A stretch of DNA of 64,000 nucleotides, from contig CANGYR010000001.1 of assembly GCA_947458275.1 (NCBI GenBank), positions 248,001 through 312,000 on the forward strand. The letters are read 5' to 3'. Positions within the stretch are counted from its first letter, which is position 1. Each line of letters opens with the position of its first letter. A program made the position numbers and the translations under genes. Source of the stretch: Chitinophagaceae bacterium. GTDB taxonomy: Bacteria > Bacteroidota > Bacteroidia > Chitinophagales > Chitinophagaceae. Below the pieces are notes generated by a model, which saw nothing but the letters and a program-made list of their open reading frames with translations, did no database searches and had not been told where the DNA came from. This document shows positions 62,430-64,000 of the stretch, in pieces.

Positions 62430-63614
62430 TTGACGAGATTTCATAAAATAATCAATGACCCGGTTTACGGTTTTATCACCATTGACGATGAGCTGATCAA
62501 TAGAATCATTGCCCATCCTTTTTATCAGCGACTCAGGCGCATCAATCAGATGGCCATGGCACATCTGGTATATCCGGGTGCAGTACATTCCAGGCTGCAT
62601 CACTCTTTGGGGGCATACCATCTTATGAGATCTGCGCTGCTGGAACTCACGGGTAAAGGAATTGATATCAGTCCTGAAGAACAACAGGCATCAAAAATTG
62701 CCATCTTGCTTCATGACATCGGCCATGGTCCATTCTCTCATGCATTGGAGCACACCCTCGCAGAAGGAATGCACCATGAAACCCTTTCTCTTATGCTGAT
62801 GCATGAACTCAATGCTCAGTTTGACGGAAAATTAAAACTCGCACTGGACATTTTTACCAATCAATACCACAAGAAGTTTTTACACCAGCTAATCAGCGGA
62901 CAGCTTGATGTAGACCGGATGGACTACCTAACCCGTGACAGTTTTTTCACCGGAGTAAGTGAAGGAGTAATTGCGTATGACCGAATTCTGAAAATGCTTA
63001 CCGTTCAGAACGGCGAACTGATGGTTGAAGAGAAAGGCATCTATTCCATTGAGAAATTTCTCGTCTCCAGAAGATTGATGTACTGGCAGGTGTACCTGCA
63101 TAAAACAGTTCTTTCAGCCGAACAAATGCTCAAAAGAATTATTAAGAGAGCCCGAATGATTGGAGCTGAATGTCACCAGCCGTTGAATGATTTTATCAAT
63201 AATAAACATACAAAAATTTCACTGGAACAATTTTGCCGCATTGATGATGTGGATGTGATGATGGCAATAAAACACTGGTGCAATCATCCTGATAAAGTAC
63301 TTTCATTTCTCTGCAAAGGAATTGTGGACAGGAATTTGCTCAAAATAAAATATTATTCAGAGCCGGTTAAAGCCGATTTATTGCAGGAAAAATTAAACGA
63401 AGCGGCCGGCAAAACATCAATGAGTAAAGAAGATTTGGAATGGCTGGTCTTTACCGGTGAGGCATCGAGCAGCACTTATAATTTCGAGAATGAGAAAATT
63501 CATGTTTTATTCAAGGACGGAACGGTAAAAGATATTTCCGAAGTGGACAACGCCCTAATTAATGAAAATTTAAAAGGCAAGGTTAAAAAATATTACTTTT
63601 GCCATCTAAGATAA
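62430..63614 (+). CDS. HD-domain phosphohydrolase
   Basis: A 394-residue cytoplasmic HD-superfamily hydrolase, related to deoxynucleoside triphosphatase/YdhJ-like proteins. Metal-binding motifs are HSRLHHSLG (about 53-61), the HD pair in LLHDIGHGPFSHALEH (His95, Asp96), and GQLDVDRMDYLTRD downstream. No REC or nucleotidyl-cyclase output is fused. The start is TTG at 62430; no ATG fits. It diverges from porX and is followed after 15 bp by lpxD. Confidence 0.88.
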   Translation: MTRFHKIINDPVYGFITIDDELINRIIAHPFYQRLRRINQMAMAHLVYPGAVHSRLHHSLGAYHLMRSALLELTGKGIDISPEEQQASKIAILLHDIGHGPFSHALEHTLAEGMHHETLSLMLMHELNAQFDGKLKLALDIFTNQYHKKFLHQLISGQLDVDRMDYLTRDSFFTGVSEGVIAYDRILKMLTVQNGELMVEEKGIYSIEKFLVSRRLMYWQVYLHKTVLSAEQMLKRIIKRARMIGAECHQPLNDFINNKHTKISLEQFCRIDDVDVMMAIKHWCNHPDKVLSFLCKGIVDRNLLKIKYYSEPVKADLLQEKLNEAAGKTSMSKEDLEWLVFTGEASSSTYNFENEKIHVLFKDGTVKDISEVDNALINENLKGKVKKYYFCHLR

Positions 63615-63629
63615 TCAAAGCATAGTGCC

Positions 63630-64000
63630 ATGGAATTCAGCGCAGCTCAAATAGCACAACTTATTGGCGGAAAAGTGGAAGGCAATCCGGATGCTTTGGT
63701 GCGTTCTTTTGGAAAAATAGAAGAGGCTGTTAACGGCGAGCTGGCATTTCTTGCCAATCCTAAATATGAAGACTTTCTATACACAACAAAAGCTTCTGTA
63801 ATTATTGTCAATGACAGCCAGCAATTAAAACAGCCTGTAGATGCTACTTTAATCAGAGCAGCTGATGCATACAGTGCATTTGCCATTCTGCTGGAGAAAT
63901 ACCAGCAATTACAATCCTTACAACTCACCGGAATACAGCAGCCCGTTTATATTCATGCCACTGCCAAAACCGGAGACAACGTATACATTGGCGCGTTTGC
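63630..64000 (+). CDS. lpxD: UDP-3-O-acylglucosamine N-acyltransferase (5' part)
   Basis: Third enzyme of lipid A synthesis. About 123 codons are visible before the window ends; the hexapeptide-repeat left-handed helix lies outside except its beginning. The N-terminal substrate-binding domain is clear: EFSAAQIAQLIGGKVEGNP at the start, ELAFLANPKYEDFLYTTKAS, and YIHATAKTGDNVYIGAFA leading into the repeats. It lies 15 bp after the HD gene, likely one transcript. Confidence 0.95.
   Translation, partial: MEFSAAQIAQLIGGKVEGNPDALVRSFGKIEEAVNGELAFLANPKYEDFLYTTKASVIIVNDSQQLKQPVDATLIRAADAYSAFAILLEKYQQLQSLQLTGIQQPVYIHATAKTGDNVYIGAF

Overview
The window is AT-rich, chromosomal, housekeeping DNA from a member of the Bacteroidetes, most like the Chitinophagaceae/Sphingobacteriia side of the phylum. 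Evidence: many genes are phylum-typical (gldD/gldE, porX, DUF3078, DUF3098, DUF3108 and DUF3109 proteins, the IspG insertion form, MraY with a long extra loop, a separate atpD-atpC pair). Promoter -7 boxes fit the Bacteroidetes consensus TAnnTTTG, there are almost no Shine-Dalgarno sequences, and there is a ~29-residue basic AURKAIP1/COX24-type protein. MurE carries the DNPR motif, so the peptidoglycan should contain meso-diaminopimelate. LpxD- and LpxL-type genes indicate a Gram-negative envelope; porX and gldD/gldE suggest a type IX secretion/gliding apparatus.

Layout. 1-14481 (minus strand) is a near-complete dcw cluster: mraZ, rsmH, ftsL-like, ftsI, murE, mraY, a 285-bp gap, murD, ftsW, murG, murC, ftsQ and ftsA (cut by the left edge). 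It is headed by 10-bp-phased GTG boxes that look like the MraZ operator. 14754-16076 is a sensor histidine kinase with no neighbouring response regulator. 16243-24708 holds yqgE, an acyltransferase, atpC/atpD, a DMT exporter, mscL, a DUF3078 protein, scpA, a small membrane protein, tRNA-Val and a pirin. 24709-24965 is repeat-rich. 24950-29690 holds dxs and leuS. 29917-34217 (plus) holds ftsX, DUF3098, uppP, a UMF1-type MFS transporter and an MBL hydrolase. 34234-45596 holds DUF3108, a flippase-like membrane protein, ruvC, a HIT protein, greA, a 2-hydroxyacid dehydrogenase, ridA, tsaB, an ArsR-type regulator, an LpxL-type acyltransferase, nadB, ispG and a class D beta-lactamase lipoprotein. 45644-49958 (minus) is DUF3109 followed by the mutY-ssb-gldE-gldD group. 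50088-57221 holds an HU protein, a TPR protein, the tiny basic protein, rng, tig, tRNA-Leu and relA/spoT. 57268-62265 (minus) holds an acyl-CoA dehydrogenase, an HhH protein, a PhnP-like hydrolase, an unknown protein and porX. 62430-64000 (plus) holds an HD hydrolase and the start of lpxD.

Function. Most genes serve envelope construction (peptidoglycan precursor synthesis, septation, undecaprenyl phosphate recycling, lipid A), isoprenoid supply (dxs, ispG), translation/stress control (leuS, tig, greA, relA/spoT) and genome maintenance (ruvC, mutY, ssb, scpA). I found no prophage, transposase, CRISPR array, restriction cluster or recognisable defence island, and no convincing undescribed multi-gene system.

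The interesting material is non-coding: phased MraZ-box arrays, an 11-bp inverted repeat spanning the divergent porX/HD promoters, a 12-bp inverted repeat before rng, dispersed GGTTTAAx octamer arrays, a CACCGCAGAG inverted element that runs into dxs, and an unexplained gap inside the dcw cluster. All functional statements are from reading the sequence and family knowledge; no searches were run.
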